A DNA stretch of 8,392 nt from Caryophanales bacterium UBA6879 (GTDB lineage: Bacteria; Bacillota_I; Bacilli_A; RFN20; CAG-288), in NCBI GenBank assembly GCA_002449135.1, contig DKCH01000013.1, positions 1,895-10,286 of the forward strand, written 5' to 3'. This document shows positions 1-7,259 of the stretch, piece by piece (within the stretch, counting starts at the first letter, position 1; each line of letters opens with the position of its first letter). A program made the position numbers and the translations under genes. Below the pieces are notes generated by a model. The model ran no database searches, was not told where the DNA came from, and saw only the letters and a program-made list of their open reading frames with translations.

Positions 1-270
1 ACTAATACTAAAGATTTTCGTTCAAATATTGCTTTAGGCGGTATTGGTTTATACCTTAAACCAAATGATGAGTTTATAAAAGTAGCTGAAAAAGTTTCTT
101 CTTTATTGTCATTAGATTATGCTGGAATTGATTTACTTATTGATAAAAATAATCATCCAATTTTGACAGAAGTTAATTCCAATGCTTTTTTTAATGAATT
201 AGAAAAGATTTCTGGAGAAAATATAGCCCAAATGATCGCTAAATATGTTATAAATAAAGTTAGAAAGTAG
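1..270 (+). CDS. RimK-type ATP-grasp ligase, C-terminal part (5' end outside window)
   Basis: Frame 1 is open from the window edge to a TAG stop, giving the last 89 residues. Visible ATP-grasp features are DFRSNIALGG near residues 6-15, which matches the FR-N---GG segment of RimK/LysX-type enzymes, then LDYAGIDLLID near 39-49, and TEVNSNAFF near 56-64, where the E-x-N pair is the metal-binding element. Enzymes of this superfamily form amide or peptide-like bonds through an acyl-phosphate intermediate, using ATP and Mg. The substrate cannot be judged from this fragment; RimK-like amino-acid ligation is the family-level guess. The next gene starts 10 nt after the stop, and its likely ribosome site (AAAGTAGG, 264-271) overlaps this stop, so the two are probably co-transcribed. 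The family call is fairly sure; the exact function is unknown. Confidence 0.8.
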   Translation, partial: TNTKDFRSNIALGGIGLYLKPNDEFIKVAEKVSSLLSLDYAGIDLLIDKNNHPILTEVNSNAFFNELEKISGENIAQMIAKYVINKVRK

Positions 271-280
271 GTATGTATTT

Positions 281-1921
281 ATGTTAGAAAATTGTAAAAT
301 AATCAACTATCAAGGTACAAAAGAAACAAGTATTGAAGATTTAATTCCTGAAAATGAAAAGTTTCAATATGTTAGATGTGAAGTAAATGATCGCCTTCGT
401 GAATTGTCTTATAAAATAAAAGAACCAGCCAAAATTGAACTTTTTAAATTAGCTGGTGATGTTGAAGGCATGTTAATTTATAAAAACACCTTAATGTTTG
501 TCTTGGCAATGGCCTTACATAATCTTTTTCCAAGTACTAAAATGCTTTTTTCTAATGATGTTTCACGCTCTATTTATATTAGGCCTGTTGAAAATGAAGA
601 CTTTCCTTTAAAAAATATAAGAGCCTTAGAAACTGAAGTAAATAGATTAATTAAATCAGATATTAAAATTGAGAAGAAATTAATAAGTAAAGAAAAAGCT
701 ATTGAAATTTATAAAAAAGAAGGCCTATTAGATAAATTAGGAATCTTATCATATCGAAATGAAGATATGGTTCATCTTTATCAAGCTGATAATTATTATG
801 ACTATTTTTATGGCTACATGTTACCATCAACTGGCTATTTAACCTCTTTTAATATCATTCCTCGTATTCCTGGTTTTTTAGTCCAATATCCACGAAGTGA
901 AGAAAATGGAAAAATCCCGCCTTTTGTAGCTGAACCAATTTATGAAAAAACACTTGAAGAAGCTAGGGACTTCTCTACAAAAGTAGGCTTATCAACTATT
1001 TTTGCATTAAATAATTTTGCTAAAAAATATTCTGATAATGATTTTATTCAAATGTCAGAATCCAACCATAATAATCAACTTGCCGCTTTAGGTGATTTAA
1101 TTGCTAATTCAAAAAGTGAAATTAAATTAATTTGTATAGCTGGTCCATCTTCTTCTGGTAAAACAACTTTTGCTAATCGCTTAAGATTAGAATTAATTTC
1201 GCGTGGAATATTTCCTATTAGAATTTCATTAGATGATTATTATAAGGACAAAAAAGAAATTAAACCTGATGCAAATGGAAAATATGATTATGAATCCTTA
1301 GATTGCTTAAGAGTAGATTATTTTAATAATCAATTATTAGATTTACTTTCTTTACAAGAAGTAGATGTTCCAATATATGACTTTAATGTTGGTAAAGCTA
1401 CAAAGACTCGCAAATTAAAATTAAGTAAACATCAGCCAATAATTATTGAAGGCATCCATGCCTTAACTGAAGAAATGACTATCTCAATTAGTAAACAAAA
1501 TAAATTTAAGATTTTTATTGCTCCACAAGCTCAAGTTAATATCGATGATCATTCACCGATTTCATTAACCGATTTAAGATTAATAAGAAGAATAGTAAGA
1601 GATGCTCAATTTAGAAATTCCAAAGCCGAAGAAACAATTCAAATGTGGCCTAGTGTAAGACAAGGGGAGTTTACATGGATATACAAAACTCAGCAACAAG
1701 CGGATTTTGTTTTCAATTCATTCCTACCTTATGAATTACTTATTCTTAAGAAATACGCTTTACCATTATTATCTGAAATTGATAAAAAATCGCCTTATTA
1801 TGTTATTGCTAGACGCCTAATTCTCTTTTTAAAATATTTTTCAGATGTAAATGAGGATTTAGTGCCTAATTGTTCACTGCTAAGAGAATTTATTGGAAAA
1901 TCATGTTTTAAAGATGTCTAA
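281..1921 (+). CDS. Nucleoside (uridine) kinase-like protein with ThrRS-like N-terminal region
   Basis: A 546-residue protein with two parts. Residues about 25-200 resemble the TGS/second-additional-domain region of threonyl-tRNA synthetases as found fused to kinases in Bacillota; the segment NYYDYFYGYMLPSTGYL (171-187) is typical of that fusion family. From about residue 280 there is a phosphoribulokinase/uridine-kinase fold. It has the P-loop GPSSSGKTT (288-296), SLDDYY (316-321), PIYDF (364-368), the Walker B-like IIIEGIHAL (387-395), and the lid-like RRIVRD (436-441). All kinase motifs look intact, so it is probably an active cytosolic kinase that phosphorylates a nucleoside (uridine/cytidine type) with a nucleotide donor. 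The true substrate is not proven for this fusion family. ATG at 281 follows AAAGTAGG with about 9 nt spacing. The 3' end overlaps the acyltransferase gene, which supports an operon. Confidence 0.85.
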   Translation: MLENCKIINYQGTKETSIEDLIPENEKFQYVRCEVNDRLRELSYKIKEPAKIELFKLAGDVEGMLIYKNTLMFVLAMALHNLFPSTKMLFSNDVSRSIYIRPVENEDFPLKNIRALETEVNRLIKSDIKIEKKLISKEKAIEIYKKEGLLDKLGILSYRNEDMVHLYQADNYYDYFYGYMLPSTGYLTSFNIIPRIPGFLVQYPRSEENGKIPPFVAEPIYEKTLEEARDFSTKVGLSTIFALNNFAKKYSDNDFIQMSESNHNNQLAALGDLIANSKSEIKLICIAGPSSSGKTTFANRLRLELISRGIFPIRISLDDYYKDKKEIKPDANGKYDYESLDCLRVDYFNNQLLDLLSLQEVDVPIYDFNVGKATKTRKLKLSKHQPIIIEGIHALTEEMTISISKQNKFKIFIAPQAQVNIDDHSPISLTDLRLIRRIVRDAQFRNSKAEETIQMWPSVRQGEFTWIYKTQQQADFVFNSFLPYELLILKKYALPLLSEIDKKSPYYVIARRLILFLKYFSDVNEDLVPNCSLLREFIGKSCFKDV

Positions 1922-2756
1922 AAAAGAATTTAACTATTCTCCTGAAAAAAAAGAGGATTTTTCATCTATTAAAATTAATCCTAAAAAAATAAGTCCAGAT
2001 TTTGTTTTTATTCATAAAAATGTTTTTTGGAAATTTTTTAGTTTTATTTTTTATTATACAATCTTAATCCCGATAATATTTATTTTTGACAAGTTAATTC
2101 ACCATACAAAAGTAATTAACAAGAAGAATATCACTAGTCAATTAAAAAATACTGGATACTTTTTATATTCAAATCATACAATGATATCTGATGGTTATAT
2201 TCCACAAGTTTTTATTTGTTCCCCTAAAAGAAGCTATATTGTCTCATTAGAAGACACTTTAGCAGGAAATAAATTTACTTCAAATTTTTTAGTTTTTTTA
2301 GGAGCTATTCCTGTCCCTTCATCTTTAAAAGCTGGAAGAAATTTTCTAAAATGCTTAAAACAAAGATTAAATGAAAAATCAGCTATTATTATCTACCCTG
2401 AAGGAACCATTTGGCCTTATTATACTTCTCAACGTCCTTCTAAACCCGGTGCTTTTAAGTATCCACGTATCTATAATGTTCCAGTGGTTTTTGCCTGTAC
2501 AACTTTTAGAAAACCTAAAGGATTATTCAAAAAGTTTAAAAAACCTAGAGTTGTTATATATCTTTCTGATGTTATCTATCCTGAAAGAGAAAATGTTGAA
2601 AAATTTGATGAGCATCGTCTACAGAAATTATATGAGGAATTTATTGAAAAGAATTCTTCAATCAGTGAAAACTACTCATGTTATAAATATCAATCTAATA
2701 AACTAAATAAAGCATATTTAGAAGGAGAAAATAAAAATGACATACAAACTAAATAA
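1914..2756 (+). CDS. PlsC-type lysophospholipid acyltransferase family protein
   Basis: The likely reaction is acyl transfer to a lysophospholipid such as 1-acylglycerol-3-phosphate at the inner face of the membrane. From the ATG at 1914 the product has 280 residues. A hydrophobic segment lies at about residues 42-61, followed by the acyltransferase motif I NHTMISD (87-93), an HX4D with His88 and Asp93. Motif II-like AIPVPSSLKAGRN (131-143) and motif III YPEGTIWP (161-168) come next, then RPSKPGAFK (174-182). Motif III has Ile where PlsC usually has Arg (EGTR). An in-frame TTG at 1893 would add seven residues. I prefer the ATG because it limits the overlap with the kinase gene to 8 nt, but neither start has a strong ribosome site. 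The end overlaps the aldo/keto reductase gene by 20 nt. The family is clear; the acceptor lipid is inferred. Confidence 0.82.
   Translation: MSKKEFNYSPEKKEDFSSIKINPKKISPDFVFIHKNVFWKFFSFIFYYTILIPIIFIFDKLIHHTKVINKKNITSQLKNTGYFLYSNHTMISDGYIPQVFICSPKRSYIVSLEDTLAGNKFTSNFLVFLGAIPVPSSLKAGRNFLKCLKQRLNEKSAIIIYPEGTIWPYYTSQRPSKPGAFKYPRIYNVPVVFACTTFRKPKGLFKKFKKPRVVIYLSDVIYPERENVEKFDEHRLQKLYEEFIEKNSSISENYSCYKYQSNKLNKAYLEGENKNDIQTK
2721..2727 (+). promoter_or_regulatory. Ribosome binding site of the aldo/keto reductase
   Basis: GAAGGAG lies 9 nt before the ATG at 2737 and inside the last codons of the acyltransferase gene. It fixes the reductase start and shows that the 20-nt gene overlap is real, not a start-site artefact. 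Confidence 0.8.
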
Positions 2757-3591
2757 TGGCAAAGAAATACCAAATATTGGTTTTGGAACTTTTAAAGCCC
2801 AAGGTAATGATTGTGAAAAGTCAGTAATAGAGGCTATTAAAGCTGGTTATCGTTTAATTGATACTGCTTTTGCTTATGATAATCACTTAGAAGTTGGTAA
2901 AGGTATAAAAGAAGGTTTAAAGGAAACAAACTTAAAAAGAGAAGATTTATTTATTACAACTAAATTGTGGTCTGATCAGAGAAAATATAATGACGTTATA
3001 GCTGCTACTAAACAAGCACTATTTGAACTAGGCTTAGATTATTTAGATCTTTTACTAATCCATTGGCCTAATCCATTACCATATCGCAAGACCGAAAATA
3101 GTTATATAGAAATAAATAATGAAACTTATAGTGCAATGGAAAAATTATATAAAGAAGGTGTAGTTCGTGCTATAGGTGTTTCTAATTTCATGATTAAGCA
3201 TTTACAAAATCTCACTTACAATATAAAACCAATGGTAGACCAAGTTTTAAGAACTCCTGGTCAGGCAAAAATGGAACTTTATAACTATTTAAAAAATGAA
3301 AATATTATGATGGAAGCTTACACTCCTTTAGGTAAGCCACCATTATTAAATGATATTAGAATTTTAAAATTAGCAAATAAATACAACTGTACTGCAGCAC
3401 AAGTTTTACTAGCTTACCAAATAAATTGCCAAGTTATCCCACTAGTAAAATCGATACATAAAGATAGGTTAATTTCAAATTTAGAAAGTACTAAAATAGT
3501 TTTAACTAAAGAAGACATAGAATATTTAAACAATTTAAAACTTGATACCCCTATACAAACCGAATACGAAATTGACCATCGTGAATTTTAA
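2737..3591 (+). CDS. Aldo/keto reductase
   Basis: A 284-residue NADPH-dependent oxidoreductase of the aldo/keto reductase superfamily, a cytosolic (beta/alpha)8 barrel that reduces aldehydes or ketones. The catalytic tetrad is visible: Asp42 and Tyr47 in DTAFAYDN, Lys76 in TTKLW, and His109 in LLIHWPNP. GVSNF (147-151) is the family signature, and the cofactor loop appears as PLVKSIHKDRLISN (235-248), with Lys, Arg and Asn in the expected places. The usual VNQIE-HP strand and loop is replaced by VDQVLRTPGQ (167-176), so substrate handling may differ. Length and start fit the family, and the ribosome site is strong. It is the last gene of the plus-strand run, and its stop overlaps the stop of the convergent glycosylase gene. 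The physiological substrate cannot be named from the sequence. Confidence 0.93.
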   Translation: MTYKLNNGKEIPNIGFGTFKAQGNDCEKSVIEAIKAGYRLIDTAFAYDNHLEVGKGIKEGLKETNLKREDLFITTKLWSDQRKYNDVIAATKQALFELGLDYLDLLLIHWPNPLPYRKTENSYIEINNETYSAMEKLYKEGVVRAIGVSNFMIKHLQNLTYNIKPMVDQVLRTPGQAKMELYNYLKNENIMMEAYTPLGKPPLLNDIRILKLANKYNCTAAQVLLAYQINCQVIPLVKSIHKDRLISNLESTKIVLTKEDIEYLNNLKLDTPIQTEYEIDHREF

Positions 3592-4088
3592 AGATAATTT
3601 AAAATAACTGCGTAAGACTTAATAAGGCTTTCTAAACTAGCTTTAGCATTCGCCGAAGATGTTGATGGTAATTTGATATATTTTACTTTTATTTTATGTG
3701 TTACTAAATAATTTAAGAAGAGTTTATAGGCTTTTTCGCCATTCAAAATAATTAAAGAAATTTTACTATTTTTAATAATATTTTCAATATCGTTATATTC
3801 AACAGAATTTATGCTATTATCATAACTTTTTATTATTTCACAGCTTTTTACTACATCAAATAATGCAATTTTATGTTCTAGTAAAAATTCTTTTTTAAAT
3901 TCATTTGATTTTAGATTTAAATCATAATCAAGATTAAACAAAGAATTTAAAATTTTATAAAATCTGTTATTTTTATTGCCATAATAAAAATTATTTTTCC
4001 TTGAAACTACTGAAGGAAATGAACCTAAAATTAATACTTTTGAATCTTCATTTACAACTGGTAAAAAAGGGTGTAAAACTTTATTCAT
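3588..4088 (-). CDS. Hypoxanthine (deoxyinosine)-DNA glycosylase, uracil-DNA glycosylase superfamily
   Basis: A 166-residue protein matching the pattern of DNA-deoxyinosine glycosylases (family 6 of the uracil-DNA glycosylase superfamily), which remove hypoxanthine from DNA to start base excision repair. Landmarks are LILGSFPSVVSR (19-30), FYYGNKNNRFYKIL (34-47), ALFDVVKSCE (75-84), ILNGEKAYKLF (114-124) and LPSTSSANA (140-148). Each corresponds to a conserved block of that family. Length is normal for the group and there is no signal peptide. The gene stands alone on the minus strand: 45 nt from the divergent hydrolase gene, and tail-to-tail with the aldo/keto reductase with a 4-nt stop overlap. 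The ribosome site is weak (TAAAG about 8 nt before the ATG). I recognise the family with good confidence; substrate preference (hypoxanthine versus uracil) is inferred. Confidence 0.87.
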   Translation of the reverse strand: MNKVLHPFLPVVNEDSKVLILGSFPSVVSRKNNFYYGNKNNRFYKILNSLFNLDYDLNLKSNEFKKEFLLEHKIALFDVVKSCEIIKSYDNSINSVEYNDIENIIKNSKISLIILNGEKAYKLFLNYLVTHKIKVKYIKLPSTSSANAKASLESLIKSYAVILNYL

Positions 4089-4133
4089 ATTTAAACTTTA
4101 CTTAACTAACTATTTTATTTTAAACTATAAAGG
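4089..4133. promoter_or_regulatory. Divergent promoter region between glycosylase and hydrolase genes
   Basis: This 45-nt AT-rich spacer must hold or lie next to the promoters of both genes. On the plus strand a weak TTTACT (4097-4102), 18-nt spacer and TAAACT (4121-4126) would place transcription start at about 4133-4134, essentially on the hydrolase ATG. On the minus strand, TAAAAT boxes (4117-4122 and 4112-4117, reverse complement) are possible -10 elements without a convincing -35. All of these are weak matches. Confidence 0.3.
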
Positions 4134-5285
4134 ATGAAAGTTATAGAATATTTAAAAACTTATAATGAAACTTTAAATAAGGATAATCTTAATGATGCTG
4201 ATTTAGCTGTTTTTGCCCAAATTAGTTATTTTCGATTAGATAAATTTTTTGAAAATAAAAAGGAATTTACATTTTCTAGTCACGCCACTTTAAATGATTT
4301 AAATTATATGACTAGTCCAAACTTAGAAGCTAAAAAAAGTTTAAAACTTGCGACATATTTAGTTATTAATAAGCGTTTTAAAGACGTAGAAATTACTAAT
4401 TATCATCCTGTTTTTTCTACAAAAAATTCAATTCAATATGCTTCAATGATCTTTAAGATTACAAATGATTTATATGTTATTGCCTTTCGTGGAACCGATA
4501 TCTCAATTAATGGTTGGTATGAATCATTAATGCTTTCTTATTCTGATTCAATTCCTTCTCATATTGAAGGCCTAAATTACTTAAAAGAGGTTTTAACTTT
4601 AATACCTTCCTCAGCAAGAATTTATATTACTGGACATTCAAAGGGTGGTAATATTGCCCAATGGTCATTTTTACATTTAAATGAAAATGAACAAAAAAGA
4701 ATTTATAAAGTATATAATTTCGAAGGCCCAGGAAATCGTGAAGAATATTCCAAATTTTCAAATTATAAATTAAGTCTAAAAAAGATTAAAAAATTTGTTA
4801 CCAGCGATTCAATAATAGGTATCTTACTTTTTGATAATCAAAATTTTAAAGTTATTAAGGCAAGTGGTAATAATGGTGTAACTCAGCATTCAATTTTTTC
4901 ATGGGAAATTAGTAAAACAACACATTCTTTAGTATTAGTTGACTTTTTATCTAAATCTGCAATTGCCCTTTCTCTAGCTATTGATAAATGGTTAAGTGAA
5001 TATTCTCCTAGTCAAACAAAAGGTCTAATTGATTCTTTATTTACATTCTTAACTTCATGTGGAATTATGACACAAAAAGATTTCACATCAAATTTTTCTA
5101 AAAAAGCCAGAAATATGTTTAATAAATATCAAAAAGCTAATTCCAAAGAAAAAAATGAATTTTCCAAATCTATAAACACACTTTTGAAATATTTTTTAGC
5201 CTTCCGTTTTACTTCTTACACTAAATTAAAAGAATTATATAAAAAAGAGCCGACTCTCTTTTCTAGAATCAGCTCTAATAAGTAA
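4134..5285 (+). CDS. DUF2974-type alpha/beta-hydrolase (lipase-like)
   Basis: A 383-residue protein of the DUF2974 (Mbeg1-like) group, related to class 3 lipases. The N-terminus MKVIEYLKTYN followed by DADLAVFAQISY (21-32) matches the family start. YVIAFRGTD (114-122) precedes the nucleophile elbow ITGHSKGGNIAQ (165-176), with Ser169 as the predicted nucleophile. YNFEGPG (194-200) and the histidine in TQHSIFSW (250-257; His252 as candidate catalytic base) are also family-like. No signal peptide or transmembrane segment is evident, so it is probably cytosolic; the substrate (an ester or lipid) is unknown. An in-frame TAA at 4128-4130 rules out an earlier start, and the next Met is at residue 59. 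The only Shine-Dalgarno-like bases (AAAGG, 4129-4133) touch the ATG, which is unusual. The last codons contain the htpG terminator on the other strand. Confidence 0.85.
   Translation: MKVIEYLKTYNETLNKDNLNDADLAVFAQISYFRLDKFFENKKEFTFSSHATLNDLNYMTSPNLEAKKSLKLATYLVINKRFKDVEITNYHPVFSTKNSIQYASMIFKITNDLYVIAFRGTDISINGWYESLMLSYSDSIPSHIEGLNYLKEVLTLIPSSARIYITGHSKGGNIAQWSFLHLNENEQKRIYKVYNFEGPGNREEYSKFSNYKLSLKKIKKFVTSDSIIGILLFDNQNFKVIKASGNNGVTQHSIFSWEISKTTHSLVLVDFLSKSAIALSLAIDKWLSEYSPSQTKGLIDSLFTFLTSCGIMTQKDFTSNFSKKARNMFNKYQKANSKEKNEFSKSINTLLKYFLAFRFTSYTKLKELYKKEPTLFSRISSNK
5241..5276 (-). terminator. Intrinsic terminator of htpG, inside the convergent gene
   Basis: Arms 5265-5276 and 5246-5257 form a 12-bp stem with a 7-nt loop, read on the minus strand and followed there by a run of T (complement of A5241-5245). 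In minus-strand RNA all 12 positions pair, two of them as G-U wobbles. In plus-strand RNA the same two positions are C-A mismatches and no U-run follows, so it works for htpG only. The stem begins 9 nt after the htpG stop and lies wholly within the coding end of the hydrolase gene. Confidence 0.85.
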
Positions 5286-7205
5286 TTATTTAATAGACTT
5301 TAACATTAAACTATTAAGGTTTTCAACAAATCCTTTTTTGTCCTTAATATCCATGCCTTGTAAAAGCATAGCTTCATCATAAAGTAAATTACCATATTTC
5401 TTTATTTCTTCATCATCTTTTAAGTTAACAATAGCTTTAAATAAGTCGTGGTCAGGATTAATTTCCAAGACTTTATTAGCTTTAATTTGATCAGGGTTAG
5501 CACCAGGTTGTTCTTTTAAAACCTTTTCCATATTTAATGATAAACCGTCTTTACTCTCTAAGCAGACAGGAGAATCAACTAACTTAGTGGAGAAGACAAC
5601 ATCATCAACCTTATCTTTTAAAGCTTCTTTTACATCATCTAAAATACGTTTATGTTCAGCATTTAAGGTATCTAATTTGCTCTTTTCTTCCGCAGATAAA
5701 TCATCTTGACTGCTTGCATCAGTAATAGCTTTAAATTGAATATTTTCATAATTGTTTAAAGCCATTAAAGCAAATTCATCAATAGGTTGAGTTAAATAAA
5801 GAACATCAATCTTATCTTTTCTATATTTTTCAAGTTGAGGTAATAAATTAATAGCTTCAACAGAATCACCTGTTGCATAATAAATGAATTTTTGATCTTT
5901 ACCCATCTTTTCTTTATAGTCTTTAAATGAAATTTCTTTCTCATCATTTAAATGCTTAAAGACTAATAAATCTTGGAGTAAATCTTTCTTTTGACCATAA
6001 GAAGAGTAGATTCCAAATTTAAAATACTCGCCATAAACTTTATAAATTTTGAGATATTTTTCAAAATCTTTTTCTTTAATTTCCTTTAATTTATCAACTA
6101 CCTTTTTTTCAATATTATTTGCAATCTTGGATAAAATAGGAGAAGCCTGTAAAATTTCACGGCTAACATTTAAAGAGAAATCATCAGAATCAACTAATCC
6201 CTTAATAAATTTCAAATAATCAGGAACTAATTCTTTAGCATGATCCTTAATAAAGACGCCTTTAACATATAAATCCAACCCTTTTTCATAATTTTCAGAA
6301 TATAAATTATAAGGAGCATGAGAAGGTACAAATATTAAAGCATTATATTCTAATAATCCTTCTGCCTTAATATATAAAGAGAAGAAAGGGTCTTCATAAT
6401 CATTAAATTTATTTTTATAAAAATTATTTAAATCCTCATCACTCACTTGACTCTTTGGTTTTTTCCATAAAGGAACCATGCTGTTTAAAGTTTTAGTTTC
6501 CTTTTGTTCTTCAAACTCATTAGGTATTTCTTTTCCGTCTTTATCTTTTTTAGCAACTTTATTAGTTACTTCCATTTTAATAGGATATCTAATATAGTCA
6601 GAATATTTCTTCACAAGATCTTCAATTTCATATTCTTCTAGATATTTAGAATAATTTTCATCTTCAGTATCATCTTTTAAGAAAATCTTAACTTCAGATC
6701 CATGATTAGCTTTATCTATTTCTTCTAATGAATAAGAATCAACACCATCAGAAGTAAATAAATAACCACTAGTATCATCTAGAGATCTAGTTCTAACTTC
6801 AACTTTCTTAGCAACCATGAAAGATGAGTAAAAACCGACACCAAATTGACCAATAATTTCCATATCATTTTTATTTTTAGCATCTTTGAGTTTACTTAAA
6901 AATTCTTTAGAACCAGATTTAGCAATAGTACCTAGATTAGAAATTACTTCATTCTTAGTCATACCAATACCATTATCAACAATGGTTAAGCTTCTTTCTT
7001 CCTTATTAGGAATAATTTGAATAGCATAATCAGCAGTTGGATATTTACTACTATTAGTTAAAGAAAGATATTTATATTTATCAATAGCATCCGATGCATT
7101 AGATATGATTTCTCTTAAGAAAATATCTTTATTTGAATATATTGAATTAATCATTAAATTTAATAATTCTTTTGTTTCAGTTTGAAATTCTTTTAATTCC
7201 TTCAT
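5286..7205 (-). CDS. htpG: Molecular chaperone HtpG (bacterial Hsp90)
   Basis: A 639-residue ATP-dependent cytosolic chaperone of the Hsp90 family, full length and without deletions. The N-terminal GHKL ATPase has REIISNASDA (31-40), with Glu32, Asn36 and Asp39 for ATP/Mg binding, DNGIGM (77-82), and the lid motif GQFGVGFYSSF (120-130). A short charged linker region spans about 214-240. The middle domain carries LNVSREILQ (345-353), whose Arg349 is the expected gamma-phosphate contact. The C-terminal dimerisation domain runs to the end and, as in bacteria, lacks MEEVD. The start is the ATG at 7205, giving the typical MKELKEFQTET; an in-frame GTG at 7226 would put the AGGAGG ribosome site inside the coding region and is rejected. 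It is transcribed alone, from a promoter overlapped by CIRCE and ending at a terminator just past the stop, so heat-shock control by HrcA is inferred. Confidence 0.98.
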   Translation of the reverse strand: MKELKEFQTETKELLNLMINSIYSNKDIFLREIISNASDAIDKYKYLSLTNSSKYPTADYAIQIIPNKEERSLTIVDNGIGMTKNEVISNLGTIAKSGSKEFLSKLKDAKNKNDMEIIGQFGVGFYSSFMVAKKVEVRTRSLDDTSGYLFTSDGVDSYSLEEIDKANHGSEVKIFLKDDTEDENYSKYLEEYEIEDLVKKYSDYIRYPIKMEVTNKVAKKDKDGKEIPNEFEEQKETKTLNSMVPLWKKPKSQVSDEDLNNFYKNKFNDYEDPFFSLYIKAEGLLEYNALIFVPSHAPYNLYSENYEKGLDLYVKGVFIKDHAKELVPDYLKFIKGLVDSDDFSLNVSREILQASPILSKIANNIEKKVVDKLKEIKEKDFEKYLKIYKVYGEYFKFGIYSSYGQKKDLLQDLLVFKHLNDEKEISFKDYKEKMGKDQKFIYYATGDSVEAINLLPQLEKYRKDKIDVLYLTQPIDEFALMALNNYENIQFKAITDASSQDDLSAEEKSKLDTLNAEHKRILDDVKEALKDKVDDVVFSTKLVDSPVCLESKDGLSLNMEKVLKEQPGANPDQIKANKVLEINPDHDLFKAIVNLKDDEEIKKYGNLLYDEAMLLQGMDIKDKKGFVENLNSLMLKSIK

Positions 7206-7211
7206 ATTTTT

Positions 7212-7217
7212 CCTCCT
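7212..7217 (-). promoter_or_regulatory. Ribosome binding site of htpG
   Basis: On the minus strand AGGAGG lies 6 nt before the ATG at 7205. It is a perfect Shine-Dalgarno and decides the htpG start against the upstream in-frame GTG at 7226. Confidence 0.92.
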
Positions 7218-7231
7218 AAATGACACTTTAT

Positions 7232-7259
7232 ATTATACCGAAGAAATTAGCAGTTTCAA
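7232..7259 (-). promoter_or_regulatory. Sigma-A type promoter of htpG
   Basis: Reading the minus strand, TTGAAA (7259-7254) is followed by a 16-nt spacer and a perfect TATAAT (7237-7232). Transcription would start near 7225, leaving a leader of about 20 nt that carries AGGAGG. The -35 box lies within the CIRCE element, as expected for repression by blocking RNA polymerase. Confidence 0.8.

Noticed and set aside
1893..1913. TTG at 1893 as the acyltransferase start
   Set aside because: Possible, but it would deepen the overlap with the kinase gene to 29 nt without a clearly better ribosome site; the ATG at 1914 is preferred, with some uncertainty.
2371..2706. A 111-codon plus-strand open frame inside the acyltransferase gene
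   Set aside because: It lies in another frame of a gene with clear PlsC motifs, has no ribosome site, and its Leu/Asn-rich translation has no recognisable pattern. It is a shadow frame.
5246..5276. The hairpin as a terminator for the plus-strand hydrolase gene
   Set aside because: On the plus strand it has two C-A mismatches, no T-run follows, and it lies before the hydrolase stop.
7206..7226. N-terminal extension of HtpG from the GTG at 7226
   Set aside because: The extra seven codons consist mostly of the AGGAGG ribosome site, and the family begins at the ATG at 7205.
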